A stretch of DNA of 64,000 bases from Glandiceps talaboti (GCF_964340395.1 NC_135567.1:6673399-6737398), one strand, 5' to 3'; counted from the first letter of the stretch, positions 1 to 12,117 are shown. The notes: generated by a model from the sequence alone, not told the origin. A program made the numbers and translations.

Positions 1-600
1 GCCAAAGATTTGACCCCAAAATGTTAACTAATATTGCCATGTTGGGTCATGTGAGGGTCATGAAGTCAAAGTTCATTAAGTGATAGGCCAAAGGTACCAA
101 TTTGGTTTCAAAGGTCAGAGGTCAAAATTGGATGGCACATATATTTGCATAGGTATATGCCATTGACACAACGCAAAGGTCAAAGGTCACATCAAGGTCA
201 TGAACCTGTAACCTGAAACTCATGGTAGTGTATTTTAACATCACTCGCGGTCAGGTCAGGTATGTCAAAGTTCATGGCCACATTGGTGAATTATATATGC
301 CTAAGATTTGACCCCAAAATGTTAACTATATGGCCATGTTGGGTCATGTAGAGATCTTGAGGTCAAAGTTCATTAAGTGCTGGGTCACAGGTACCAATTT
401 GGGTCCAGAGGTCATAGTTAGATGGTACATACATATGCATAGGTATATGCCATTGACACAACACAAAGGTCAAATCAAAGGCATGACCCTATAGGGCACT
501 CATGGTAGTGTATCAAGACATCATTTGAGGTCAGGTCAGGTATGTCAAAGTTCATGACCACATATGTCCTATCACACTACACATATAGTAGGTGACAGTA
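1..600. repeat. About two tandem ~300 bp units rich in AGGTCA half-sites
   Basis: The block starting with the AGATTTGACC.CAAAATGTTAACTA motif at 6 recurs near 305 and again near 607, giving units of about 300 bp. Each unit carries the same succession: GCCATGTTGGGTCATGT, a GGTCA-type direct repeat, then a CATTGACACAAC segment. No coding frame is conserved. The units run directly into the larger duplication that starts near 493. Nothing suggests a gene here. Confidence 0.8.
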
Positions 601-3600
601 TAGGCCAAAGATTTGACCTCAAAATGTTAACTAATGTGGCCATGTTGGGTCATGTAGGGGTCATGAGGTCAAAGGTCATAAAGTGCTGGGTCAAATATAT
701 CTAACCCTAACCCTAACATAAGTTCAACTGAGTGATGCCAATTTGCTATGTAAAGTTGTCAAATTGACTATTACATGGTTTTCTATGGGGGTCAAAGGTC
801 ATCCATGTATGCATTTTTTTGGAATTTTATGTAATTTTTTGTGTTTGGTTACTCATATAACATATATCTAAATGTAAGAGAAGTTGCAAGAATGTAGGTC
901 TACCAGAATTATGATTTTAGAATTTAGCTGGAAAATTTAAATGTTTAACATGTATTTTTACATAGGAAACTATGAATAATTTTTAAAATGAGGAAAATCA
1001 TAAAATATCATGCACTTTTTTATATTTTATTACTTATATGGGGTGACATGACTCACTCTAAAAGTTTAATGTTCAAATGTTTTTAGGAAATATGTTTTCT
1101 GGGGATTATAATTGGATTAATTACATATACATTGCTGTCGATGGGAACCTATTAATGCTCACCTATACAATGTATTTATTTTTTGATTAGATGGATATAA
1201 TTCAAGTGAAGGTGATATTCCAATAGAGCACATAATGTTGTACTTAGATATCTTGTTCTTTTATGTTCAAGTACTCTACAGTTTTGTTTAGGAATTTATT
1301 TAATTATTTGTATTTGACGCATTTACCCCTATGCTTAACACATGATTATGGGGGTAGGGGTAACACATCACACAGTATTAAGCTTCCCAATTGAGAACCC
1401 CTGGGACTAGAGTAAAACTTTGACCTGTTTCAGATACCTCTAATCCTCCTCTATCCCACAATGCATTTGGTGATTGGATCAAATAAGACGATACAGGAAG
1501 CAAAAAGCAAATGTATACCAGTGAAAAAACCCAAATCATGAATTTCACGGTGACTATCACAACCATTCCCTTTTTCACTACCAATTTTGAATACTTAGGA
1601 CTACAACCAAAGTAACTATTGCTTGTACTGATAGCTTGACATGTCTACAAATTAAAATGGACGACCAGGGGTCAAAGGACATACAGTTCCAGTACGAACT
1701 ACATAATTATTATCTGAAGTCAAGAGTATGTACCACCAGAAGTAATGGTGGTACAACCAAGTTACAACTAATTTTAGATACCTTGACCTGTCCACTATCT
1801 TCAACTAAAGTTGTAGGGTCATAGGTCAAATATTAACAAAATGGCGACTGTCCAAAGAAAGTATACATTCACTCATATAGGTGGTTTTTAGTAAACAATT
1901 CCTTTATTTTGGGCGGATCCCATCTCACAACCCCTGAAGTTAGGACCAAAGTGAAATTGTTTTTGGATACCTTAACATGTCTACTATTATCAATGAACGT
2001 CATTCAGTGAAATTGCATTTCTTAAAGAAATGGGAATTTTTTTAAAAACCATGTTTTTACCCTATGGCAATATTCGTACTTGTAGAATTTTGGGTTTGCA
2101 TAATATACCCTAACTTTAGCAGGGCACTCATGGTAGTGTATCATGACATAATTTGAGATCAGGTCAGGTATTTCAAAGTTCATGACCACATATGTCCTAT
2201 CACACTACACATATAGTAGGTGACAGTATAGGCCAAAGATTTGACCTCAAATTGTTAACTAATGTGGCCATGTTGGGTCATGTGAGGGATCATGAGGTAA
2301 AAGATCATAAAGTGCTGGGTCAAATGTATCTAACCCTAACCCTAACATAAGTTCAACTGAGTGATGCCAATTTGCTATGTAAAGTTGTCAAATTGACTAT
2401 TAGTATTACATGGTTTTGTATGGGGGTCAAAGGTCATCCATGTATGCATTTTTTTGGAATTTTATGTAATTTTTTGTGTTTGGTTACTCATATAACATAT
2501 ATCTAAATGTAAGAGAAGTTGCAAGAATGTAGGACTACCAGAATTATGATTTTAGAATTTAGCTGGAAAATTTAAAATTTTAACATGTACTTTTACATAG
2601 GAAACTATGAATAATTTTTAAAATGAGGAATATCATAAAATATCATGCACTTTTTTTATAATTTATTACTTATATGGGGTGACATGACTCACTCTAAAAG
2701 TTTAATGTTCAAATGTTTTTAGGAAATATGTTTTCTGGGGGTTATAATTGGAAAAATTACATATACATTGCTGTCGATGGGAACCTATTAATGCTCACCT
2801 ATACAATGTATTTATTTTTTAATTAGATGGATATAATTCAAGTGAAGGTGATATTCCAATAGAGCACATAATGTTGTACTTAGATATCTTGTTCTTTTAT
2901 GTTCAAGTACTCTACAGTTTTGTTTAGGAATTTATTTAATTATTTGTATTTGACGCATTTACCCCTATGTTTAACACATGATTATGGGGGTAGGGGTAAC
3001 ACATCATACAGTATTAAGCTTCCCAATTGAGAACCCCTGGGACTAGAGTAAAACTTTGACCTGTTTCAGATACCTCTAATCCTCCTCTTTCGCACATTGA
3101 ACTGCATTTGGTGATTGGATCAAATAAGACGATACAGGAACCAAAAAGCAAATGTATACCAGTGAAAAAAAAACAAATCATGAATTTCACGGTGACTATC
3201 ACAACCATTCCCTTTTTCACTACCAATTTTGAATACTTAGGACTACAACCAAACTAACTATCGCTTGTACTAATAGCTTGACATGTCTACAAATTAAAAT
3301 GGACGACCAGGGTCAAAGGTCATACAGTTCCAGTACGAACTACAAAATTGTTATCTGAAGTCAAGAGTATGTACCACCAGACGTAATGGTGGTACAACCA
3401 AGTTACAACTAATTTTAGATACCTTGACCTGTCCACTATCTTCAACTAAAGTTGTAGGGTCATAGGTGAAATATTAACAAAATGGCGACTGTCCAAAGAA
3501 AGCATACATTCACTCATATAGGTGGTTTTTAGTGAACAATTCCCTTATTTTGGGCGGATCCCATCTCACAACCCCTGAAGCTAGGACCAAAGTGAAATTG

Positions 3601-3765
3601 TTTTTGGAAACCTTCACATGTCTACTATTACCAATGAACGCCATTTAGTGAATTTTCTAATCTTAAAGAAATGGGAATTGTTTTAAAAGTAACCAATGTC
3701 ATGAGCCTATGGCAAGATTCGTACTTGTAGAATTTTTGGGTCATGTAATATACACTAGTTTTAAC
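493..3765. repeat. 1.63 kb tandem duplication (copies ~493-2120 and ~2121-3765)
   Basis: Sequence from AGGGCACTCATGGTAGTG at 493 recurs at 2121, and the similarity continues for the whole unit: TAACCCTAACCCTAAC at about 703 and 2331, GGGTCAAAGGTCA at 789 and 2424, the minus-strand frames at 1378-1584 and 3014-3226. The offset drifts from 1628 to 1636 through small indels. The copies look over 90 percent identical by eye, so the duplication is fairly recent. The short open frames are not convincing genes: their N-terminal halves agree, but they diverge in the middle through frame changes. Confidence 0.9.
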
Positions 3766-4971
3766 AGTTTTAGAGTTTAGTAACTATACCCAGAAAGAGA
3801 GTTTAATAATTTACATTTGTGGTGAGTTTTGTTAGATTTGAAGCATTTAATGATCCTAACCCTAGCACATACATTAAGTATAGAGTGACATGCATATCAA
3901 AATGGGTCCGAACATTTTTTTTGATGACATACACTAGCTCTGAGAAGAGAGAAACCCTCAGACTACAACAAAAGTGAAACTCATTTTGGATAGATCTTGA
4001 TGTCCGCTATAACATATTACCAACCCATAGGTCATAGGTCAAGTATTATGGATGATGGAAGGTTCCAAACAAAAGTGCATTTTTGGACCCATTTTTACGC
4101 TTTTCGTGTTTTTGACCATCAAACCTAATGTTTGTCAGTTCGTACAAAGAAAAGTAGAGTGATTTGAAACATTTTACAACTTTTGCTAGAAGGCGTATTT
4201 ATCCCTTAATACTTGCTGCAAAAATCTGCTCTCTTGAGCTATTTTTTCTTTGTTAACCCTAGCACCCCCATGAAAAACTGTAGAAATACCACCCTAATTT
4301 CAAATTGGTGTAAAAAGACTAAATGTATATATTTTTTCTTCAAACAACTTTTTGTAGCTTTAGAATGCCCTAATGTGTAACGTCTGTGAGTTTAAACACT
4401 AACACTCTACATCTTCATGTACAACCTTACCCTCTCAAAAGGGGATCCAGAAATGAATTTTGAATATTTTTTTTCATGCATAATATATGTTGTTAACCTC
4501 CTCAAGACCTTTAAAATGATGCCTCATTTGTCAAAATCGAACCACGGGAAGTATCCCATAACCAACTTTTCAAATTTTGAAAACCGGAAAGAATCCAAGG
4601 CATGAGGAGGTCTAGTGCATTATATACCCTCACTGTATTTTGGGGGATAAAAGGTTTTTTTTTTTTACCTTTTTGGTGGGGGTTGGAGTTCGGACCTAGA
4701 GAGTTCAAATCCTCTTGGGTATTGTGTTCTAATGCAATGAGGGTTTCTGGGAAATGACCTTAAGAAAGGTCACTTTTTTGTAATTGGTCAATGTTGTACG
4801 CCAAACAGTATTCATGGGTTAGGGTTAAAACGGTTATCCATACCTGAAAGAGCATCAAAAGTGATATATTCTTGCATAAAAAAGGACAAAAAACCAATCA
4901 TCATAAATATGAGGTCATGACCTGTGTAAAGGTCACATTCATCATTGACCATATGTCCATAGTTAGGGGCA
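3766..4971. other. No gene recognised; AT-rich intergenic sequence
   Basis: This stretch holds short CCTAACCCTAGC fragments near 3855 and homopolymer runs. The open frames at 4417-4605 and 4511-4708 overlap on opposite strands, have no family resemblance and no splice context. I see no supported feature. Confidence 0.5.
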
Positions 4972-5095
4972 GGGTTAGTGTTAGGGTTGGGGTTAGGGTT
5001 AGGGTTGGGGTTAGGGTTAGGGTTACGGTTGGGGTTAGGGTTTGGGTAGGGTTAGGGTTAGGGTTAGGGTTAGGGTTAAGGTTAGGGTTAGGGTA
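4972..5095 (+). repeat. Interstitial telomere-like (TTAGGG)n array, degenerate
   Basis: About twenty hexamers of GGTTAG type with variants (GTTGGG, GTTACG, GTTTGGG) lie in a row, the last third being nearly perfect. The open frame over this block is only translated repeat (alternating R/V/G/L). Shorter pieces occur at 703-716 and 2331-2344 (CTAACC orientation) and near 41900-41935 (TTAGGG orientation). The Gmr1-like element sits directly beside the array. Confidence 0.95.
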
Positions 5096-5221
5096 TGTGT
5101 AACGAAGTTTGGTATAAGGCCGTGTATAGTTGCCTTCAACTTCACTTGTTAACTCTTAGATCGAATTACCAAAGTCTCAGCACAACACACTCACTAGATA
5201 TACAGGCAAGCACGCAGAACT

Positions 5222-5696
5222 TCTTGAGAAGGAGTTGTGAACTTTATTTAGAGCCAAGACAGCTCTCACCTCAAACCAGTCACAAAACTGAAGTCACAAA
5301 CTAAAAAACCCATTCTTATAGCATTCCCATCCCATAATAACACTACTTCCATCCCATTGGCTACAAAGGATCACATGCTCTAAAATTGAATTATGATTGG
5401 TCATTATTTTTGGGAGAGTTACTAAACATAAGAAAGCTACCCTGGATACAAGGATTGTTTATCCAGGTGTAAAGATCTCTTGTATCTCTTGCTGAATAGG
5501 TGTGAAAATTAATATCAAGACTTTCTTTTGATCTCAGAGTTACTTTGTTTTCACAAGGTCAGTGTTCCAGGTGAAAGGATTATACTGAATTCCTTCATTA
5601 AAGGTCAAAATGATAGTCACTGAAAATGGTCATCGCCCTTTAACTAGAGGTCAAACTGATAACTCAACAATCGTCATTTCTTTTAACTCTATGACA
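5222..5696 (-). repeat. 3' LTR of the Gmr1-like element
   Basis: On the minus strand this repeat starts TGTCATAGAG just after a purine tract and contains AATAAAG about 25 bp from where the shared part ends, as expected for the polyadenylation signal of an LTR. The U5 part probably continues down to about 5147, where a ...GTTAACA end would complete a TG...CA terminus; that extension has no counterpart in the other LTR. It differs from the other copy by a handful of substitutions and a 6 bp indel near 5670. Confidence 0.85.
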
Positions 5697-6119
5697 CCTT
5701 CCTATTTTCCCTAGAAAAGCTGTACTTTTCAAAGAAAAATGCTCACAACCAATTCCAGTCGTAGTATGTAAAATAACAAGTAGTGCTCTAGGGTAAATAA
5801 CCCAAATTCTTTTGAAAGTGTTCTGAAATATCAGTCAGTGCATGTCCGTAGCACGTACATCCTGAAACCAGAATTGTAGCTCGTTGTTTAAACATGTTGT
5901 TCGACTGAAGGTGATGATCAAGTGTCCATTTCATCAACAATTGTAAGGTCATAGTCTTTAACCGTGAAACAACAAGAGCTTGATGTCCGAGGCATTAGTC
6001 TGATGAACATATAATTAGTGGGATAGCAGGTGAATCACAATGAAGTATGACAACAAATTTGACGTGTGTGTACAATATTAAGCAACTACAATATATGTAC
6101 TCTAAAAAAATCAAAAAAA

Positions 6120-6120
<1 letters not shown>

Positions 6121-6155
<35 letters not shown>

Positions 6156-6156
6156 A

Positions 6157-6211
<55 letters not shown>
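6121..6211. repeat. (CA)n microsatellite
   Basis: About 45 CA dinucleotides with two CCCA interruptions near the middle. It lies between the pol region and the 3' LTR of the Gmr1-like element. The open frames read across it are repeat translations only. Confidence 0.97.
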
Positions 6212-6213
<2 letters not shown>

Positions 6214-6326
6214 AAACTAATGCCTATGTGCAATGTTATCTACTTTCTTAAAAATTGTGGTCTCAACTAAATACTCTTATTACATAAGTATATCATGTCG
6301 AATTTAGAACTGAAGTAGTTCAGAAT

Positions 6327-9300
6327 TTACAATCTTGACAAAGCGTCAGCATTCTGATTATTGGCTCCAGGTCTATGTTTAATTTGAAACGTATATAGTT
6401 GTAACTCTAATGACCACCTAAGCAGGCGATTATTGGTAGATTTGACTCTCTCCAACCATTGTAATGGCTGATGGTCAGTCAGGATGGTGAACTGTGTACC
6501 ATAGAGGTACACATGTAGCATCTTAAGTGCCCATACTATGGCAAGACATTCTTTTTCTACAATTGGATAAACTTCTTCTCTGGGTAGAAGTTTTCTACTT
6601 AAATACATGACTGGGTGCTCTTCCCCTGATTCACCAATTTGGCTCAGGACTGCACCAATGCCCCTATTGGACGCATCTGTTTGAAGAATAAATTCCCTGT
6701 TGAAATCAGGGCTTGTCAGAACAGGTTCAGTCATCAACAACTCTTTCAAGATGTTGAATGCACTTTCGCATTTCTCATTCCAAACTACACATTTTGGATT
6801 TACTTTCTTTGTCAAGCCTGTCAAAGGACTTGCTACACTAGAAAAGTTAGGAATGAATTTTCTGTAATATCCAGCCAAACCAAGGAAGCAAATCAACGTA
6901 CATCTTTCTTTGTGATAGGTCTTGGAAAGTTGTTGATAGCCGCGACCTTTTCTGGGTCTGCTTCTACTTTCCCATTACCAACAATGTGACTAAAAAGTTT
7001 GGCCTTTGACATCCCAATAAAACACTTATCAGGCCTTAATGTTAGATAAGCATCTCGAACTTTGTCTAAAACAGCCCTAAGTTCTACAAGGTGATCATCC
7101 CATGGTTTGCTGTGTATACTCATGTCATCAAAGTAAGCTTTTGCAAATGATTCACACCCTGTCAACAGTTTGTCCATAAGACGCATAAATGTTGCAGGTG
7201 CATTCTGCATTCCAAACGGCATTACTGTGTATTCAAAGATCCCCCATGGTGTACTAAAGGCTGACTTTGCCCTATCTAGCATCCTTATCTAAGGGTATTT
7301 GCCAATATCCCTTTGTTAAGTCTAGAGTACTTATATATTTTGCTTGCCCAACCTGATCTAAGATCTCATCAATTCGAGGCATTGGGTATGGATCAAACTG
7401 TGTTATCCCATTTAACTTTCGGTAATCTGTGCAAAAACGCATAGACCCATCTTTCTTTGGAACTAACACTATAGGTGATGCCCAAGGACTTTGTGAAGGT
7501 TGAACGATACCAGCTTCTATCATCTTATCTAGTTCCTGTTTAACAATGTCCTTAGTTGCAAGTGGTAGCCGATAGGGTTTCTGATAAATTGGAATCTCAC
7601 TATTGATTATTACTCTATGCTCAATCAAATCCGTTTTGCCAGGAACGTCTGAAAAGATATCCTGATACTCGACTAACAAATCCACTGCTTCCTGCCTTTG
7701 CTGTTCACTTAGATCACTACATATAGTAACTTGCTCCCAACCTTGAGTTTGAACTAACTGTGGTTTAAAGTTAATATCTCCTGCACAAACTACATCCTCA
7801 CTAGACTGAACTAGTTCAGTTAATAAGCATTCTTTGCGTTCAACCCATAACTTTAACAAATTAACATGAAATGTGCGAAGTCTTTTACGCTTAATTCCTA
7901 CATCTATCTCATAGTTTACTTCATTTACTCTTCTTGTTACTGTGTATGGCCCATGCCAACTAGCTTCCAATTTACCACTACTTGTGGGTAAGAGGAGGAG
8001 GACTTTATCCCCTACATTAAATGAACGTTGTCGTGCAGCTTGATCATACCAAGTCTTTTGAATTTCCTGTGCCTCTACCAAATTATTATTTGCAAGTTCC
8101 ATCATACTCTTCATACGGTCTTGCATTTCAACTATGTATGAAACAACAGAAGGAGATTCCCCCAATTCCCCAGTGTAAATCTCCTTAGCTATAGAAAGAG
8201 GGCCTCTAACTGGTCTCCCATATAAAAGCTCAAAAGGTGAAAATCCTGTTGATTGCTGTGGTACTTCTCGATAAGCGAAAAGTAGATAAGGTATATACTG
8301 ATCCCATGTTAAAGGTTCCTCCCTAGCATACTTTCGAAGCATCTGTCTAAATGTGCCATTAAATCTCTCTACTAACCCATTACTCCCCTTTGAATAGGCC
8401 GTACATTTCAAATGAGATATCTTCAATTCCTGACACAGTTGTTTAGTTAAAATTGACATAAAGTTGGTACCCTGATCAGTGATAATTTCTTCTGGTATTC
8501 CTACCCTTGAAAATACTGTAATTAGCTGATCCACAATAGTTTTGGTTTCTTGATTCTTGATTGGAATGGCTTCAGGAAATCTAGTTGCATAGTCACAAAT
8601 GACAAGCAAGTACCGATTTCCAGCCTTAGCGCGGGGTAAGGGACCCAATATTTCACATCCAATTCTCTTGAACGGAATATCAATAGTTGGTAAAGGTATC
8701 AAGGGAGCCCTATTAGCAAAACGGGAGCGAGCTGTCTTCTGACAATCGGGACAAGATTTACAATACTGACATATCTGAAAAGATACCCGGTCAGTTAAAA
8801 TTCTGTAAGACCCTGTCCTTCGTCTTTTCAGTACCAAGGTGCCCAGCTAAGGGAATATCATGAGCCAATTCCAAAATAGCTAATCTACATGATTTAGGCA
8901 CAACTATTTGTTCAAAAATTTTGTCCTGTTTATAACGTGAACTCCATTTCCGGTATAACAATCCATTTCGTTTGAAGAAACATGACCTTGAACTGTCTAT
9001 TTCATCACCTTCAACTACTCTGTCTCGTATGCCAGAAAGGGTTCGATCTTCTTCTTGCAATTTGATCAATACCTTAGGATCTGTGGGCAGACCATTGACC
9101 TCACTTACATTACTATCATGATTACCTAATGTTTCATCTCCAAGGCAGGCACTGCCATGGTTTGCAACATTAATATCATTATCCCTCACTGTACTATCAA
9201 TGTTATTGTTTCTAGTCTCTTTGTTCTCCCCACTCACTGTATAATCAATGTAATCGCTACTAATCTCCTTACTCTTAATTCCTGAATTCCTAACATCAAC

Positions 9301-9591
9301 AAGTTCTTCTTTTTCCTCCTGTTCCAATTTCTTTTGTTGCTTCCTAGTTACAATTAAAGCTTCTCCAAATTCATGCTTACTTTTATGTTTCATAACTGAG
9401 ATTGAATTTTCCCAGGCCAGCCCGATCTCGTTTCCGAGCAGAACATCTTTATCCAAATTCTCATGGACTCCTGCATCAATATAGCCAGAGAAATAACTGC
9501 ATTTCACATATATACGGGCCACAGGCAAATCCTGACTACTGTAAACCCCATTGATTCGTACAATTCTCCATGTATATGACTCAGGGGACAC
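6327..9591 (-). pseudogene. pol: Retrotransposon pol: protease remnant, integrase, reverse transcriptase, RNase H
   Basis: Four overlapping minus-strand frames carry one pol. Frame 9591-8791 has the C-terminal part of an aspartic-protease-like domain, a variable linker, and the start of an HHCC zinc finger (AHDIPLAGH). Frame 8837-7272 has the CxxC half, an integrase core with D (ICDYATRF), D (ITDQGTNF) and E (GLVERFNGT) spaced D-35-E, a GPY/F-type module (WHGPYTV), and the N-terminal half of reverse transcriptase ending in LDLTKGYWQIPL. Frame 7282-6893 has MPFGMQNAP and the catalytic YFDD. Frame 6896-6327 has the thumb and RNase H (TDAS, EKECLAIVWAL, TDHQPL, NADALSRL). Frame breaks occur near 8800, 7275 and 6895, with one nonsense change beside the zinc finger. 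The 5' end is cut at 9592. The frames between breaks are otherwise clean, so decay is recent. It is not functional as it stands. Confidence 0.93.
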
Positions 9592-9594
9592 TAA

Positions 9595-9960
9595 TTATTA
9601 TTATTATTATTATTAGACTTTATTTAATCTCGATAGACTGTTGAGCCAGTGGCTCTTCTCACACAGTGTCGAGAAAAACATTAAAATATATACAATATAT
9701 ACATTAAATACTGCACACATCAAATGAGGACAAAACAAGCAAAAATATAATGGGTACAATAACAAAATAGACGAACATCAACAATACACTACTGAAATTA
9801 TGAATCACTTGAAATTGAAAAATGATATTTACATTTGCTTTTAAAAGCCTGCAGTGAGGGACATGATTTTAAGTCAAGTGGTAAACTGTTCCATATTTTT
9901 ACACCACTGTAGGTAAAACTTTTTTAAAAAAACTCGGTTCTATGTTTTGGAATGTATAAA
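9595..9960 (-). mobile_element. LINE 3'-end fragment with (AAT)n tail
   Basis: Read on the minus strand, the fragment carries a decayed C-terminal reverse-transcriptase-like sequence, including KYGTVYHLT and HCRLLKANV, resembling the WNSLP...LKS...FK region that ends many CR1/L2-type ORF2 proteins. A 3' tail of (AAT)n lies at 9595-9615 on the plus strand as TTATTATT. Its tail abuts the truncated pol, and its 5' end abuts the 5' LTR exactly where LTR identity stops (9961). It therefore fills the place of the U5 region, primer-binding site and gag. Confidence 0.65.
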
Positions 9961-10429
9961 TCTTGAGAAGGAGTTGTGAACTTTATTTAGAGCCAAGACA
10001 GCTCTCACCTCAAACCAGTCACAAAACTGAAGTCACAAACTAAAAAACACATTCTTATAGCATTCCCCATCCCATAATAACACTACTTCCATCCCATTGG
10101 CTACAAAGGATCACATGCTTTAAAATTGAATTATGATTGGTCATTATTTTTGGAAGAGTTACTAAACATAAGAAAGCTACCCTGGATACAAAGATTGTTT
10201 ATCCAGGTGTAAAGATCTCTTGTATCTCTTGCTGAATAGGTGTGAAAATTAATATCAAGACTTTCTTTTGATCTCAGAGTTACTTTGTTTTCACAAGTTC
10301 AGTGTTCCAGGTGAAAGGATTATACTGAATTCCTTCATTAAAGGTCAAAATGATAGTCACTGAAAATGGTCATAGCCCTTTAACTAGAGGTCAAACTGAT
10401 AACTCAATATTTCTTTTAACTCTATGACA
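9961..10429 (-). repeat. 5' LTR of the Gmr1-like element, U5 missing
   Basis: This repeats 5222-5696 with few differences (for example ACATT for CCATT near 10049 and loss of CAATCGTC near 10408). It starts TGTCATAG on the minus strand. Similarity stops at the AACTCCTTCTCAAGA motif, at the boundary with the LINE fragment. Confidence 0.85.
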
Positions 10430-11195
10430 GACATAGAGATCAAGTCACAGCCCCCCTTGATAGTCAAATACTTGTGCCCTCCCATTTGTATCCACACTCA
10501 TTGTTCACAACCCTCCCCTATTTCTACCAAGTCATCCACCCCAACCGTAAATTCCGACTGTAGCCAACATATGAATGTTTTTTATTTACATGACTATAAT
10601 ATACTAGATTACTGTCCTAAAACGACTACTTCTTTACTTAACCAACTTCTCACGTATGCAACAACACTTCACATAGACGTTAGGCCTAAAAAAAATTGTG
10701 TGGTTCGAATTACGCTCAATTTTAGAATAGGTGGGGTAGGTATATTTTTAAATATATTTTATTATATTTTACTTTTACATGTCTTGTTCAGGTAGTTCTG
10801 TTTCCATTGTTTTCCAAGTTGTCTCTGTTATTTGTTTCTTCTCATCATATGTACAGCCATTACAGATTGGAAGAATAGTTTTATATTGTCTTTTTAAGGT
10901 GGTGTCAGTTTTCGCATCTACTATTTCTAGCGACTTTTTTTTTCTCGAATATGTAAAACAAAAATTAGGTTCGCCTGTAAAACACAAGGTGGGGTCGGGT
11001 AACCGGAACCGCATATTGTTTACTAGGCCATACCAGATAACCTGTAAGCTGAAAAGCAACATTTTTTATTACGTTCACTATCTACCGTTAGAGACAACGA
11101 AAGCGAAGCCACGTTTCACGGCTAGTATCCTGTGTGTTTTTCCATCCAATAGTAAAACACTCATTTTCGGGTACACAAATAACGATTCTAGGAAA
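10430..11195. other. No gene recognised
   Basis: This stretch has opposing short frames at 10424-10795, 10775-11062 and 10779-11219, none of which resembles a known family. Base composition varies strongly, with an AT-rich block near 10740-10780. I see no supported feature. Confidence 0.4.
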
Positions 11196-11197
11196 AC

Positions 11198-11275
11198 TGC
11201 CCCCCCCCCCGACAACTGACCCAGAAGGACAACTGCCCCCCCCCCCCCCCGGACTACTGCCCCGGAACGAAAAAA
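11198..11275. repeat. C-tract minisatellite, inverse of the 12.1-12.6 kb array
   Basis: Runs of 10 to 14 C alternate with GACAACTG-type spacers. The reverse complement gives the GGGGGCAGTTGTCCTT unit that forms the long array at 12118-12604. Next to it, at about 11310-11385, is an 80 bp segment (TTTTACTCTATTG...ATAATTGTTA) that recurs in the same orientation at 12020-12095. Confidence 0.8.
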
Positions 11276-12117
11276 AGCTGCCGTAATTTGCATACATTAT
11301 ACTCACTACATTCACATGTTTTACTCTATTGTTATCTGTGATAATTGTTATGTCATTCATAAAAGTTGGCATGATGATTTGACTTACTAATTCACATAAT
11401 TTTCTGGAACATTCTTCTCCTCTTTTCAACCAGTTAACAATTCTCGACGTGTTTAAGTTACACAAGTATTTAGTAGGTGTTTTTGTTTACGACTAATACA
11501 CAATAATTTACCACACTCTATAACCCATTAATGCACGCTGTTTAATAATGAATACAATACACGACAGAAGGTTCAGGGCAATTTATGTATTCCTCCAGTG
11601 AAGACATCAGTTGAACAACAATCAATATCATATACAGGTGCAACTACATGGAACGACATCAAATACAATATCAGGAATGAACCAACACGACATAGTTTCA
11701 AGTGCTTACTTAAAATGGATTTACTAAAAGAATATATAACATAGTTGGCATTCTTTACCGAACTTTCTTCTCATCGCTTGTAAAATGACTGGGATTAGGA
11801 TGGGGGTTGGGGGCGGGGAGTGCGTTTAGTGACACCCGTGAATGTTTAGCTATTAACCATTAATGTGAGGGGTCAGACTTGATTAGCAAAGCTATTTTCT
11901 GACTCCCATTACCTGTATAAATGTTGTGTATAAAAAGTGATCTGAAATTATTTCTTGTACAGGTAATAAAAATCAATCATTCAATCAATCAATTTATTTA
12001 TACTCATATTTGCACGTTTTACTCTATTGTCATCTGTGATAATTGTTACGACAATTATAAAAGTCGGCATGTTGCTTTAACTTACCACCGCAATTCATCG
12101 GTAATACTAGCTTTTAT

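Larger units (their letters stand above)
5222..10429 (-). mobile_element. Ty3/gypsy LTR retrotransposon, Gmr1-like, defective
   Basis: Two direct repeats of about 470 bp (5222-5696 and 9961-10429) flank a minus-strand pol region at 6327-9591. Read on the minus strand, the domain order is protease remnant, integrase, reverse transcriptase, RNase H. Integrase before reverse transcriptase in a gypsy-type sequence is the hallmark of the Gmr1 group, which I recall as described from deuterostomes. A purine-rich tract (GGGAAAATAGGAAGG on the minus strand, 5697-5711) immediately precedes the 3' LTR and fits a polypurine tract. Gag, the primer-binding site and the protease active site are missing; a LINE fragment lies in their place. 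A (CA)n run lies between pol and the 3' LTR. No target-site duplication could be identified. Confidence 0.9.

Noticed and set aside
4872-5102. 76-codon frame rich in RV and GL
   Set aside because: It is the translated TTAGGG-like array.
6639-6989. 116-codon plus-strand frame
   Set aside because: Antisense shadow of the retrotransposon RNase H and reverse transcriptase region.
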